Part shown: positions 26,035 through 35,419 of the stretch, in pieces
Layout of the letters: each line of letters opens with the position of its first letter
Position numbering within the stretch: position 1 is the first letter of the stretch
From: Undibacterium sp. CCC3.4
GTDB lineage: Bacteria > Pseudomonadota > Gammaproteobacteria > Burkholderiales > Burkholderiaceae_D
Direction: 5' to 3'
Length of the DNA stretch: 64,000 bases
Assembly: GCF_034347425.1 (NCBI RefSeq)
Contig: NZ_CP133779.1
Coordinates: 868,001 to 932,000, forward strand
Made by a program: the position numbers and the translations under genes
Notes under the pieces: model-generated
Database searches by the model: none
Told to the model about the DNA's origin: nothing
What the model saw: only the letters and a program-made list of their open reading frames with translations

Positions 26035-28179
26035 TCAAGGCTGGGCCGAGCCGGTGAGTTGCCTCAATTGCAGTCTCAACTGGGCGAATTCTTTTTCAAA
26101 ATCGAGCGTTTTACGCTGTGAACTCAAGGCCATCATGAGTTGCGTCCCCTCGCCATCATCTTTGAGCCAAATCCATAAGCGCCGCTCGCGGATGTAAAAC
26201 ATGGAAAAGACACCAAGCACCAACAACAAGCACCCGAAGTAGACCACATTCTTGCCCGGCGAACGCGTCACCTGCAATACCGAGGCCTTGATCTCTTCAT
26301 ATTGCTGCAATTGCAGGTACACCGGCGCGCCATAAAAATACGCGTCCGACAGCGCCGCTGTGGCCAATTGCAAGAAGCGGCCATGTTTTTCAGACAGTTC
26401 CAGTGCCGGCAAATGATCGTGTTCGCGCGCCACCATCCACAAGTCCCACAGACTGCCGTTGAATATTTTCATGAACACATCGGCTGCCTTGCCTTGCTCG
26501 GCGGCTGGAATTTTTTCCAGAAACTGCGAAATCGCGACAAATCCAGCCACTTGGCCAGTCCCGGCAAAAATAGCCAGACTCTTTTCTGCCGATTCTGCCA
26601 GTTGTGCCTGCAATTGCGCTGCGGCAGGAGTGCTGTTCGACATCGCCCGCAAGGCATAGCGATGCGCGGCTTCGGCACGCCAAGTTGCTTGCATCAGCGC
26701 CGCACGCAAACGCATCCACTCTTGCACACTATCCTTATCATCGGCCGGAATCCGCAGATAACGGAAGGCATCGGCCGGTGAATCACGCGTGCCGGCCAGG
26801 AACATGTACTCACCGTCGATCAGCATGGACTGCATGTAATTATTGAATTCGCGTGCCTGCCCAGTTTTATCACGCAATTTGTACTGCACGCTGGCACCGA
26901 CGTTTTTCAATTCCTTGTTGTTGGCATTCTTCGCGGCCGAACCGAGATGGCGTTGCAAATCCGTGCTCAACTGTTGATTGAAGCTTTTGCCGCTATTCAC
27001 GGCGCGTACATCGGCGCCATTTCTTGCCATATTCTCCACATTAAATGGTCGAAAACCGGACCACTCTATCGTCAAGTCCTGGCCATTCTGTCCCGGAAAC
27101 GGTGTACTGCCGCCGACTTCGCCACGTACTGGCGTCGCTTGTAAGGCCGTACCCGTCATTGGAAAAGCGGCCAATTTGAGGCGACTGCCACCGTCTTCAA
27201 AGCTGGACTGATACAGTGCCACGCCTTTGTAGATCAGCGGATGATTGACTTCAATGGTAGAAGAAAAGCTCTTACCGCTTGCATGATCGAGAATTTCCAC
27301 ATCGCTGGCGAATAATTTGGGCATGCCGGTGCTGTAAAAATCGATGGTGAATTTTTTCAGTTTGATGGTAAACGGCAAATCCTGAATGAAGACCCCGCTC
27401 TGTTGAGCGATGATAGCCGTATTGCTGCTGGCCCCTTCCGGTATCATGGTATTGCCACGAAAGGTAGGATTGGACAGCGCTAAACGATGCTTGGCCGGTA
27501 TGTCCGCGATAATGCCATTGCCATCAAACGGTACCTTGCCCATGAACCATTGCTGAAAACGGATAGGCATTTCGGAATCGAGCATGCCGCCAACGCAAAT
27601 GATGACAATCGCGCTATGCGCAAAAATATAACCCCATTTATTCGCCGCACCCTGTTTGGCAGCAATCAAGCTCGCCCCATCTTTGTCGACAATCTTGCTA
27701 CGGTAACCGACGCGCGTCAAATGCGCGGTCAAGCGCGCCAACACCTGGGTACGGCTATGTTCACTACGCCAGGCATCCTTATGCCGAAAATTACGCAGTG
27801 ATTGCTCACGCACGTTTTCACGCCAACTGCGCATATCTTTGAGCATTTTCGGTGTATTGCGTATCAGACACAAACTCGTCGACAGCACCAAAAACGCCAT
27901 GATCAGTAAAAACCACCAAGACGAATACAGGCCATAGAGACTCAAGCTTTTGAATACCTCGAACCAAAACGGACCGAATTGATTGACATAATTCGGCATA
28001 GGCTCGTTTTGCTTGAGCACGGTGCCGATCACGGAAGCAATGGCAATGAGACTGAGTAAGCTGATGGCAAAGCGCATGGAGGATAATAATTCCACGGCAT
28101 CGGCCAGCCAAACACGACGCGTTTTCAGCTCCACGCCGCCTGTATCTGTGATCAACTCGGGATCGGTGTTGTTATCCAT
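26035..28179 (-). CDS. resB: Cytochrome c biogenesis protein ResB (Ccs1)
   Basis: ResB/Ccs1 works with CcsB to hold apocytochrome c and attach heme on the periplasmic face. Start 28179 (MDNNTDPELITD) has GGAG upstream and drops a 15-residue artefact. The 714-aa protein has three N-terminal membrane helices (in the first 180 residues, including FLLIMAFLVLSTSLCLIRN), a large periplasmic domain of about 450 residues with VNHPLIYKGVALYQSSFEDGG, and a last helix (VVYFGCLLLVLGVFSMFYI). It precedes ccsB by 52 bp and follows the cytochrome c4 gene. Confidence 0.94.
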   Translation of the reverse strand: MDNNTDPELITDTGGVELKTRRVWLADAVELLSSMRFAISLLSLIAIASVIGTVLKQNEPMPNYVNQFGPFWFEVFKSLSLYGLYSSWWFLLIMAFLVLSTSLCLIRNTPKMLKDMRSWRENVREQSLRNFRHKDAWRSEHSRTQVLARLTAHLTRVGYRSKIVDKDGASLIAAKQGAANKWGYIFAHSAIVIICVGGMLDSEMPIRFQQWFMGKVPFDGNGIIADIPAKHRLALSNPTFRGNTMIPEGASSNTAIIAQQSGVFIQDLPFTIKLKKFTIDFYSTGMPKLFASDVEILDHASGKSFSSTIEVNHPLIYKGVALYQSSFEDGGSRLKLAAFPMTGTALQATPVRGEVGGSTPFPGQNGQDLTIEWSGFRPFNVENMARNGADVRAVNSGKSFNQQLSTDLQRHLGSAAKNANNKELKNVGASVQYKLRDKTGQAREFNNYMQSMLIDGEYMFLAGTRDSPADAFRYLRIPADDKDSVQEWMRLRAALMQATWRAEAAHRYALRAMSNSTPAAAQLQAQLAESAEKSLAIFAGTGQVAGFVAISQFLEKIPAAEQGKAADVFMKIFNGSLWDLWMVAREHDHLPALELSEKHGRFLQLATAALSDAYFYGAPVYLQLQQYEEIKASVLQVTRSPGKNVVYFGCLLLVLGVFSMFYIRERRLWIWLKDDGEGTQLMMALSSQRKTLDFEKEFAQLRLQLRQLTGSAQP

Positions 28180-28259
28180 ACTGCTCCGAAAATACTTAAA
28201 AAAAAAGGGAATGGCACGCGCCACTCCCTCCGTTCATTCGCTGCGCTGACTGAGTTAAA

Positions 28260-28928
28260 TTATTTCAATCCGGCGATGTAATCAGCCACGGCCTTCATTT
28301 CATCATCCGACATTTTCTTGGCGATGCTCAGCATTTGCGCGCTGTTTTTGCGTGCACCGGTACGGAAATTGGTCAATTGTGCGAGCGTGTAATCTTGATG
28401 CTGACCAGCGATACGCGGGAATTGCGCCGGGATACCGGCACCGTTAGGGCTATGACAGCCGGCGCAAGCCGGTACATTCTTCTCGGCGATACCACCGCGA
28501 TAAATTTGCTTGCCAAGTTCAACGATCTGGGCATTTTTTGCTGCACCCGGGGTGGACTTCTGCATTGACAAGTAAGCGCCCAGATTTTTCATATCTTCCG
28601 GGGTGAGCGCTTTGGCAAACGTGCTCATGATAGGATTAACTCTATCCGGACCGGCAAAATTGCTGAGCTGTTTAACAATATAGGCATCATGCTGGGCCGA
28701 TAATTTCGGGTTCACGCTGATGGTCGAATTGCCAGCAGCGCCATGACATGAGATACAGGCGATAATCCCGCGTGCCGCGTCACCATTGACAAACAGTGCC
28801 TCGCCCTTGGCCGGGTCAGCTTTGGCCGACTGGACTTCGGCGTTGGCATAAGCGACGGAAGCGAAAGAAGACAAGGCCAAAACGGCGATGCTGAGGGACT
28901 TAAATAATGGCAAGAAAGCACGGTTCAT
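28260..28928 (-). CDS. Diheme cytochrome c4
   Basis: A periplasmic electron carrier with two c-type heme domains, likely feeding a terminal oxidase. The 222-aa precursor has a signal peptide (ending VAYA before NAEVQ), heme sites CISCH (Cys58-His62) and CAGCH (Cys155-His159), and distal methionines in NPIMSTFA and SAQMLSIAK. The two halves are internal duplicates ending in (N/A)(L/V)(G/A)(A/D)Y(L/I). Its place upstream of resB-ccsB puts a heme protein next to its maturation factors. Confidence 0.94.
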   Translation of the reverse strand: MNRAFLPLFKSLSIAVLALSSFASVAYANAEVQSAKADPAKGEALFVNGDAARGIIACISCHGAAGNSTISVNPKLSAQHDAYIVKQLSNFAGPDRVNPIMSTFAKALTPEDMKNLGAYLSMQKSTPGAAKNAQIVELGKQIYRGGIAEKNVPACAGCHSPNGAGIPAQFPRIAGQHQDYTLAQLTNFRTGARKNSAQMLSIAKKMSDDEMKAVADYIAGLK

Positions 28929-29144
28929 TCATACACCCTGAGACTAAATAAAAGAAATCTGCCCTGATGGCGCGACCTTGGGAAATGGCACGACAAACAT
29001 CAAAGCAGTACTCAACTCCAGAGTAGGACCGGATCGGTTTACCGCTACCCATATTACTGCTGCCCATATCTAACCCCTTATTGTACAATAGCTTTTAAGC
29101 GTTGTTCCGCTGACTGTTGCATTTTTCAATCTTTCCTTTCTTCT

Positions 29145-29882
29145 ATGTCCATCCTCTGGCAAGCCCGCTTCTTTACCACGGTTAATCACTTACGTGACTT
29201 ACCGAACACGCACGTACCGGAAATTGCATTCGCCGGTCGTTCCAATGCTGGCAAATCGACTGCCATTAATACACTATGCAATCAAAAGAAACTTTGTTTT
29301 GCATCAAAAACTCCCGGTCGTACCCAGCATATTAACTATTTTTCTATCGGTGGGGCCCATGTAGGCCAGCATCGCAAGGACGAAACCCGCGTCGATGAAA
29401 TTCGCGCGATGATCGTCGACTTACCCGGCTACGGCTACGCCCAAGTACCTGGCGCGGCAAAAAACCACTGGAATCAATTACTTGGTGCTTACGTGCAACG
29501 TCGTACTCAGTTGGCGGCACTGGTGCTCATCATGGATGCGCGCCGCCCGTTTACTGATCTCGATATCCAAATGCTGGAATGGTTTGCCCCGACCGGCCGA
29601 CCAATTCATTGCATTTTGACGAAAGCAGACAAATTAAACCGCAATGAATGTACCAATGCTTTGCGCCAAGCCAAAGAAGTGTTATCGACCTATGTCGATA
29701 ATGAAGGTCCGATGTTTCCATTTACGATACAACTGTTCTCTGCGCTCAAACGCATAGGCTTGGAAGAAGCGGATGCTGTAATTCAACATCTGGTCGGACT
29801 CGATATCGAACCGGTGCAAACACCGACCGAAGACGGTATGGCCCAGCTGGATCAAGCCGCACAAGCCGGCACGACTGAGTAA
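29145..29882 (+). CDS. engB: EngB (YihA/YsxC) ribosome biogenesis GTPase
   Basis: EngB is an essential GTPase needed for late 50S subunit assembly. The 245-aa protein shows G1 [10 protein letters not shown]2 [13 protein letters not shown]3 [11 protein letters not shown]4 LTKADKLNR and G5 [10 protein letters not shown] roughly 20-residue hydrophilic insert ([18 protein letters not shown]) lies between G2 and G3 and makes it longer than E. coli EngB. It is divergent from the cytochrome c4 gene and co-directional with hemB. Confidence 0.95.
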   Translation: MSILWQARFFTTVNHLRDLPNTHVPEIAFAGRSNAGKSTAINTLCNQKKLCFASKTPGRTQHINYFSIGGAHVGQHRKDETRVDEIRAMIVDLPGYGYAQVPGAAKNHWNQLLGAYVQRRTQLAALVLIMDARRPFTDLDIQMLEWFAPTGRPIHCILTKADKLNRNECTNALRQAKEVLSTYVDNEGPMFPFTIQLFSALKRIGLEEADAVIQHLVGLDIEPVQTPTEDGMAQLDQAAQAGTTE

Positions 29883-29918
29883 AAAAAAGCCCCGGTATAT
29901 ATGGATATATACCGGGGC
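29881..29918 (-). terminator. Strong hairpin at end of engB, T-run facing leftward
   Basis: A 12-bp stem (GCCCCGGTATAT 29889-29900 with its complement 29907-29918) has an A8 run on its left and no T-run on its right. As an intrinsic terminator it would stop leftward transcription, yet engB and hemB both read rightward. It may stop antisense transcripts or protect the engB mRNA 3' end. Confidence 0.7.
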
Positions 29919-30007
29919 AAATAACACCGATTCGAACAGGGACGAACGGTGCCCGCTCAGGGAAGAACAGCGGTAGGCATGGAAAAATATCCAACCTGTT
30001 GCTATGA

Positions 30008-31069
<1,062 letters not shown>

Positions 31070-31078
31070 ATTCGGCAC

Positions 31079-31108
31079 GGCGTGCCTTCTGAGAAGGTGC
31101 GCCTTTTT
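31079..31108 (+). terminator. Probable terminator after hemB
   Basis: A 12-nt imperfect stem (GGCGTGCCTTCT with AGAAGGTGCGCC, 10 of 12 pairs) is followed by five T residues, ten bases after the hemB stop. The next gene starts 12 bp later, so it may be leaky. Confidence 0.5.
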
Positions 31109-31119
31109 CGCTTCCTGAC

Positions 31120-32223
31120 ATGCATATTTTTCACATCGATGCCGCCGGCGTCTGCGCGGATGCCACGGCACTGAACAGTAGCACCGGTTTTCTCTGGCTC
31201 GACGCCAGCCATGATGAGGTTGCAGCCGACAGCGCGGCATGGTGCGAGCGCGTCGCGCAACTAAGTGGCGGGCATCTGCATGAGCTGCATCTCAAAGATG
31301 CCCTCAACCTTAGCCACCCTTCGTATTTTGAAGACACCGACGACTACCGCATGCTGGTGTTTCGGCAACTCGCCTTACAAACCAACAAGCCAACCGAGAC
31401 CCCGCCTGCTGCAACGGCGAAACTGCATATCCCGGCAGCGCTGCACAAACTCGTCACCGCCCCGGTCAGTTTTTTTCTCATCGGCCGCTGCCTCGTGAGC
31501 GTTGGCCCGCAGCACAGCCGCACCATAGAACAAGCGCGCACGCGTCTGCTCAATTACAAACTCAAAAGTGATGGCGCGAGCATGTATAGCAGCCGCCTGC
31601 CAGAATCGCCGGCCGATTTAATGCTGCGCCTGCTCAATGGCATGGTCGATCAATACTTGGAATTACGCCAACCGCTGACGCAACAACTGGACCGTTGGCA
31701 GCACGCCCTGCTCGATCCGCGTCGTCCATTCAATAATTGGTTAGCCTTGCTCGATGCCCGACTCGAACTGCGCAAGCTCGATCATCTGTGTGAAGAACAA
31801 CACGACGCCATGCAAGAATTGCGCGATCACTTGATCGATACCCATGACTTGACGCACCCCCATGAAGGCACGCGCAATGATTTGCTACTCGTGCGCATCA
31901 ACGACGTGATCGAACACATCAACCGCGTGCTCAACCATGCGCGCCGTCTCGAAGCCTCACTCGAATCGGCGGTACAGATTCACTTTGCCGCCATGGCACA
32001 CCGAACCAGTGAAATCATGCGGGTGCTGACCGTGATCACGGCCATCTTCATGCCCTTGACTCTGATCACCGGTATCTTCGGCATGAACTTTGAAGTGATG
32101 CCGCTGTTGAAACAGGTGGCCGGATTCTGGATTATTATGGGCAGCATGCTCGCCATAGTGCTCGGCTTGTTGTTCTACTTTTACCGTCAACGCTATCTGA
32201 GCGAACGCAGCGCGCGCCGTTAA
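31120..32223 (+). CDS. CorA/ZntB-family divalent metal ion transporter
   Basis: A pentameric inner-membrane channel family for magnesium, or zinc efflux in ZntB. The 367-aa protein has a large cytoplasmic N-terminal domain with a long coiled stalk helix, and two C-terminal membrane helices. The first helix ends in the hallmark GMNFEVMP (pore signature GMN). The acidic or neutral sequence after it does not clearly separate CorA from ZntB. The tail RQRYLSERSARR is basic. It lies between hemB and sbcB on the same strand. Confidence 0.88.
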   Translation: MHIFHIDAAGVCADATALNSSTGFLWLDASHDEVAADSAAWCERVAQLSGGHLHELHLKDALNLSHPSYFEDTDDYRMLVFRQLALQTNKPTETPPAATAKLHIPAALHKLVTAPVSFFLIGRCLVSVGPQHSRTIEQARTRLLNYKLKSDGASMYSSRLPESPADLMLRLLNGMVDQYLELRQPLTQQLDRWQHALLDPRRPFNNWLALLDARLELRKLDHLCEEQHDAMQELRDHLIDTHDLTHPHEGTRNDLLLVRINDVIEHINRVLNHARRLEASLESAVQIHFAAMAHRTSEIMRVLTVITAIFMPLTLITGIFGMNFEVMPLLKQVAGFWIIMGSMLAIVLGLLFYFYRQRYLSERSARR

Positions 32224-32268
32224 TTTAGCGCTGCGCTGGCTCACTACTTTCACTTTCGAATTCCAATT

Positions 32269-33699
32269 ATGCAAGACATCAGCTTTCTCTGGCACGACTA
32301 CGAAACCTTCGGTGCCGTACCACGACGCGATCGGCCGGCCCAATTTGCCGCCATTCGCACCGATGCCGAACTCAATGAAATCGGCAGCGAACTCATGCTC
32401 TATTGCCAGCCCGCGCCGGACTTTTTACCCGAACCGCAAGCTTGTTTAATTACCGGCATCACGCCCCAGCTTTGCCTCGAGCGTGGCGTAACAGAGCGCG
32501 CCTTCGCCAGCACGATAGAAGCAGCCTTCGCGACGCCGGGCACGGTCGGCGTCGGCTACAACAGCATCCGTTTCGATGATGAAGTCACGCGCTTTTTATT
32601 CTGGCGCAACCTGATCGATCCGTATGCGCGTGAATGGCAAAACAATTGCAGCCGCTGGGATTTGCTCGACGTCGCCCGCACCGCCTATGCGCTGCGCCCA
32701 GATGGCATACAGTGGCCACGCAATCCAGATGGCAAGGCCAGCTTCCGCCTCGAACATTTGACCACCGCCAACGGACTGACGCACGCGGCGGCGCATGATG
32801 CCTTATCCGATGTCCGTGCCACCATTGCCTTCGCCCGCTTGCTGCGCGAAAAAAATCAAAAGCTGTTCGACTTTTGCTTGGGCTTGCGAAAAAAAGATCG
32901 CGTGATGGAAGAAATCGGCTGGCCACGCAAAAAGCCTTTGCTGCACATCACCGGCATGGTGCCGGCCGAACGCGGCTGCCTCGCCGTGGTATGGCCGTTA
33001 GCCTTTCACCCTACCAATAAAAACGAATTGATCGTCTGGGACCTCGAACACGATCCGCGCCAGCTGTTCGAATTGAGTGTAGAAGAAATTCAGTTACGCA
33101 TGTTTTCCAAAGCCGCCGATCTGCCGGAAGGCGTCACACGCTTACCACTGAAAACCATACACATTAATAAATCGCCGATTGTCATCAGCAATTTAAAAAC
33201 TCTCAGTGCCGAGCGTGCCGCCCACTGGGGCATCGATATGGCACAAGCGCAATTGCACGCGCAAGCCGCCGCGACCGCGCCCGATATGACACCCATCTGG
33301 GACGCCGTGTTTGCCCGCCCTGCACTAGCCGGCAATGATGTCGATGAAGATTTATATAATGGCTTCATCGGCAAAGAAGATCGTCGCTTACTCAATGAAG
33401 TACGACAACTTCCACCCGCAGCATTAGCGCAAGCGCAACCCGATTTTCAAGACTCGCGCCTGACAGAACTCTTATTCCGTTACCGTGCACGCAACTACCC
33501 CGACAGTTTGTCAGCGACCGAACAACAGCGTTGGGAAACGCATCGCAGCGCGCGCCTGCACGAAGGTGCCGGCAATGCCCTGACGGTAGAACGCTATTTC
33601 GAAATCATCGACCAGTGCTCGGAAGAGGCCGACGTACGCGCCGAAGAAATACTCGGTGCGCTCTACGACTACGCCGAACACATCACCCCGGCGCGCTGA
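32269..33699 (+). CDS. sbcB: Exodeoxyribonuclease I
   Basis: ExoI digests single-stranded DNA 3' to 5' in recombination and mismatch repair. The 476-aa protein has the DEDDh nuclease core: LWHDYETFG (Asp, Glu), VGYNSIRFDDEVTRF (Asp) and HAAAHDALSDVRATI (His and Asp). The SH3-like and C-terminal exonuclease domains follow (residues about 200-476), with DLEHDPRQLFELS and the family's FLxRYRARNYP-type segment LLFRYRARNYPDSL. It starts 45 bp after the CorA-type gene. Confidence 0.96.
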   Translation: MQDISFLWHDYETFGAVPRRDRPAQFAAIRTDAELNEIGSELMLYCQPAPDFLPEPQACLITGITPQLCLERGVTERAFASTIEAAFATPGTVGVGYNSIRFDDEVTRFLFWRNLIDPYAREWQNNCSRWDLLDVARTAYALRPDGIQWPRNPDGKASFRLEHLTTANGLTHAAAHDALSDVRATIAFARLLREKNQKLFDFCLGLRKKDRVMEEIGWPRKKPLLHITGMVPAERGCLAVVWPLAFHPTNKNELIVWDLEHDPRQLFELSVEEIQLRMFSKAADLPEGVTRLPLKTIHINKSPIVISNLKTLSAERAAHWGIDMAQAQLHAQAAATAPDMTPIWDAVFARPALAGNDVDEDLYNGFIGKEDRRLLNEVRQLPPAALAQAQPDFQDSRLTELLFRYRARNYPDSLSATEQQRWETHRSARLHEGAGNALTVERYFEIIDQCSEEADVRAEEILGALYDYAEHITPAR

Positions 33700-33728
33700 A
33701 AAACCGTACTCGTCTGATTGACGGTGGA

Positions 33729-33769
33729 TGACGGATATTTTAGTTCACACGATGACTATCCGTCACTTT
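33729..33769 (+). terminator. Possible terminator after sbcB
   Basis: A 9-bp perfect inverted repeat (TGACGGATA at 33729-33737 and TATCCGTCA at 33757-33765) with a 19-nt loop is followed by CTTTT. The loop is long and the T-run short, so activity is uncertain. Confidence 0.4.
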
Positions 33770-33788
33770 TCCCTGCACCAGGTCAGAC

Positions 33789-34571
33789 ATGAAAAACATT
33801 TCCGCCATATGCATGGCCGGCGCCCCGCTGCTGGCCATCAGTAACAGCAGCGCGCAAACCGCGACAAGCGCCGTTGATCCCGACGACGATGCGCCGCGCT
33901 ACCCGGGGGTTTTCCTGGTGCCAAAAGGCGTAGACGTATTTAAAAATGCGATTAAAAACCCCGACGGCAGTCTGACGATACACCCCGGCCAACAAGTGCC
34001 GGAAGCAAACGAAATCAACCGTCAATTTTGCGAAGCTTTGGGCGGCGTCGACAAGACCAATGAGATGGAGCATACGATCAGTGGTCAGGTCGGTTACATC
34101 GTCAGTTGCTCACTGCCGCCCGATACCGAGGAAAGGAATACCAACGTCACTGAGTCGCCGGGTACCGGTACCGGACGCATTTATGTGCCGATTCCGAATT
34201 ATGACTATCAAACCGGTCGGATCATAAAAAAAGCGAAAAGACCTGTGCCACAGCCAGAGTCGTGCGTCGCACCGCTACCGCTGATTATTCGGCATCCGCC
34301 GAACGGCATGTCAAGAAAAGGTTTCAATTATTGGAACAATGGCTATGCCGAATTTTTCTCCATGCCATCTACCCAACAAGGGAGTGCGGTCGCGACGGTG
34401 TACGAAACCACACCTTGCACTTGGACTCAATCCAGTCCGATAGGACCAGGCCAAGCCGTATTAAAAGGCCACATACAATGCCTGGCGACGCTCGATGCCG
34501 CCCAATCCGATTTACGGGCCTGTTGGAACGGCTACTGCGCGACAGAGCGAGGCTTGGTACAACATTATTAA
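33789..34571 (+). CDS. Unrecognised exported cysteine-containing protein
   Basis: I do not recognise this 260-aa protein. It begins with a probable signal peptide (MKNISAICMAGAPLLAI, cleavage likely near SSAQ-TA, residues 20-24). The mature part has several cysteines (in RQFCEAL, IVSCSLP, PESCVAP, TTPCTWT, HIQCLAT and ACWNGYCATE), which suggests disulfides in the periplasm or outside. It is rich in Pro, Gly, Asn and Thr with no membrane helix after the signal. It sits alone between sbcB and a terminator, so the context gives no function. Start ATG has GTCAGAC upstream, a weak ribosome site. Confidence 0.7.
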   Translation: MKNISAICMAGAPLLAISNSSAQTATSAVDPDDDAPRYPGVFLVPKGVDVFKNAIKNPDGSLTIHPGQQVPEANEINRQFCEALGGVDKTNEMEHTISGQVGYIVSCSLPPDTEERNTNVTESPGTGTGRIYVPIPNYDYQTGRIIKKAKRPVPQPESCVAPLPLIIRHPPNGMSRKGFNYWNNGYAEFFSMPSTQQGSAVATVYETTPCTWTQSSPIGPGQAVLKGHIQCLATLDAAQSDLRACWNGYCATERGLVQHY

Positions 34572-34589
34572 TGTGTGCAGCGTGCGATC

Positions 34590-34620
34590 AAAAAAAAACC
34601 GCCGTTCAAGGCGGTTTTTT
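34590..34620. terminator. Bidirectional terminator between convergent genes
   Basis: CCGCC, a GTTCAA loop and GGCGG form a stem with an A8 run on the left and T6 on the right. It can stop both the exported-protein transcript and the leftward peroxiredoxin transcript. Confidence 0.88.
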
Positions 34621-34638
34621 CAATGATACGGAAGACGA

Positions 34639-35277
34639 TTACTTATTCGGCTGCGGCGTCACACGTAAATATGGGCGCACGGCAGTATATCCTTTCGGAT
34701 ATTTTTGCTTGATCACGTCCTCATCCTTGACCGACAAAGGAATGATGACATCGTCGCCATCGCGCCAGTTACCGGGCGTCGCTACCGTGTAGGCATCAGT
34801 CAATTGCAAGGCATCGATCACGCGCAAGACCTCATCAAAATTGCGCCCGGTACTGAGCGGGTAAGTGATGATCAAGCGTATCTTTTTGTTCGGGTCGATG
34901 ACAAACAGCGAGCGCACCGTCAAGGTTTCCGACTGATGCGGATGAATCATGTCAAACAGCGTGGCAACCTTGCGGTCGGCATCGGCAATGATAGGAAAGC
35001 CGACCACGGTATGCTGCGTCTCTTCGATATCTTTAATCCAAGCGCGATGCGAGTCTGCGCCATCGACCGAGAGCGCGATGGCCTTCACATTGCGTGCATC
35101 GAAAGATGGTTTGAGCTTGGCTGTCAGGCCCAGCTCCGTGGTGCAGACCGGCGTGAAATCGGCCGGATGAGAAAATAAAACGACCCAGGAATCACCGGCC
35201 CACTGATGGAAACTCAAAGGACCGACGGAAGAATCTTGCTCAAAATCGGGGGCAATATCACCTAAACGTAAAGTCAT
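34639..35277 (-). CDS. 1-Cys peroxiredoxin (Prx6 family)
   Basis: A thiol peroxidase that reduces hydrogen peroxide and organic hydroperoxides. The start at 35277 (MTLRLGDIAPDFEQDSS) has GGAGAGAAAC upstream. The 212-aa protein has the peroxidatic site FSHPADFTPVCTTELG with Cys45 and the Prx6-type C-terminal arm (SVKDEDVIKQKYPKGYTAVRPYLR). No second conserved cysteine is present, hence the 1-Cys call. Single-gene unit by its flanks. Confidence 0.94.
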   Translation of the reverse strand: MTLRLGDIAPDFEQDSSVGPLSFHQWAGDSWVVLFSHPADFTPVCTTELGLTAKLKPSFDARNVKAIALSVDGADSHRAWIKDIEETQHTVVGFPIIADADRKVATLFDMIHPHQSETLTVRSLFVIDPNKKIRLIITYPLSTGRNFDEVLRVIDALQLTDAYTVATPGNWRDGDDVIIPLSVKDEDVIKQKYPKGYTAVRPYLRVTPQPNK

Positions 35278-35419
35278 GTTTCTCTCCAAATTAGCGAACT
35301 CTGACTATATAGCCAGCGTGTTTCGATCTCAACAACAGAGAAGTTGCAAGCTTATACAAGCGCTCATATAAGCGTGCGGCGATGCTGCCGACCGCGCGTG
35401 CCTCAAACAGTAAGGAGGT

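Noticed and set aside
28900..29088. 62-aa minus-strand frame ahead of the cytochrome c4 gene
   Set aside because: It overlaps the start of the cytochrome gene and has no conserved feature; the region is more likely a promoter and leader.
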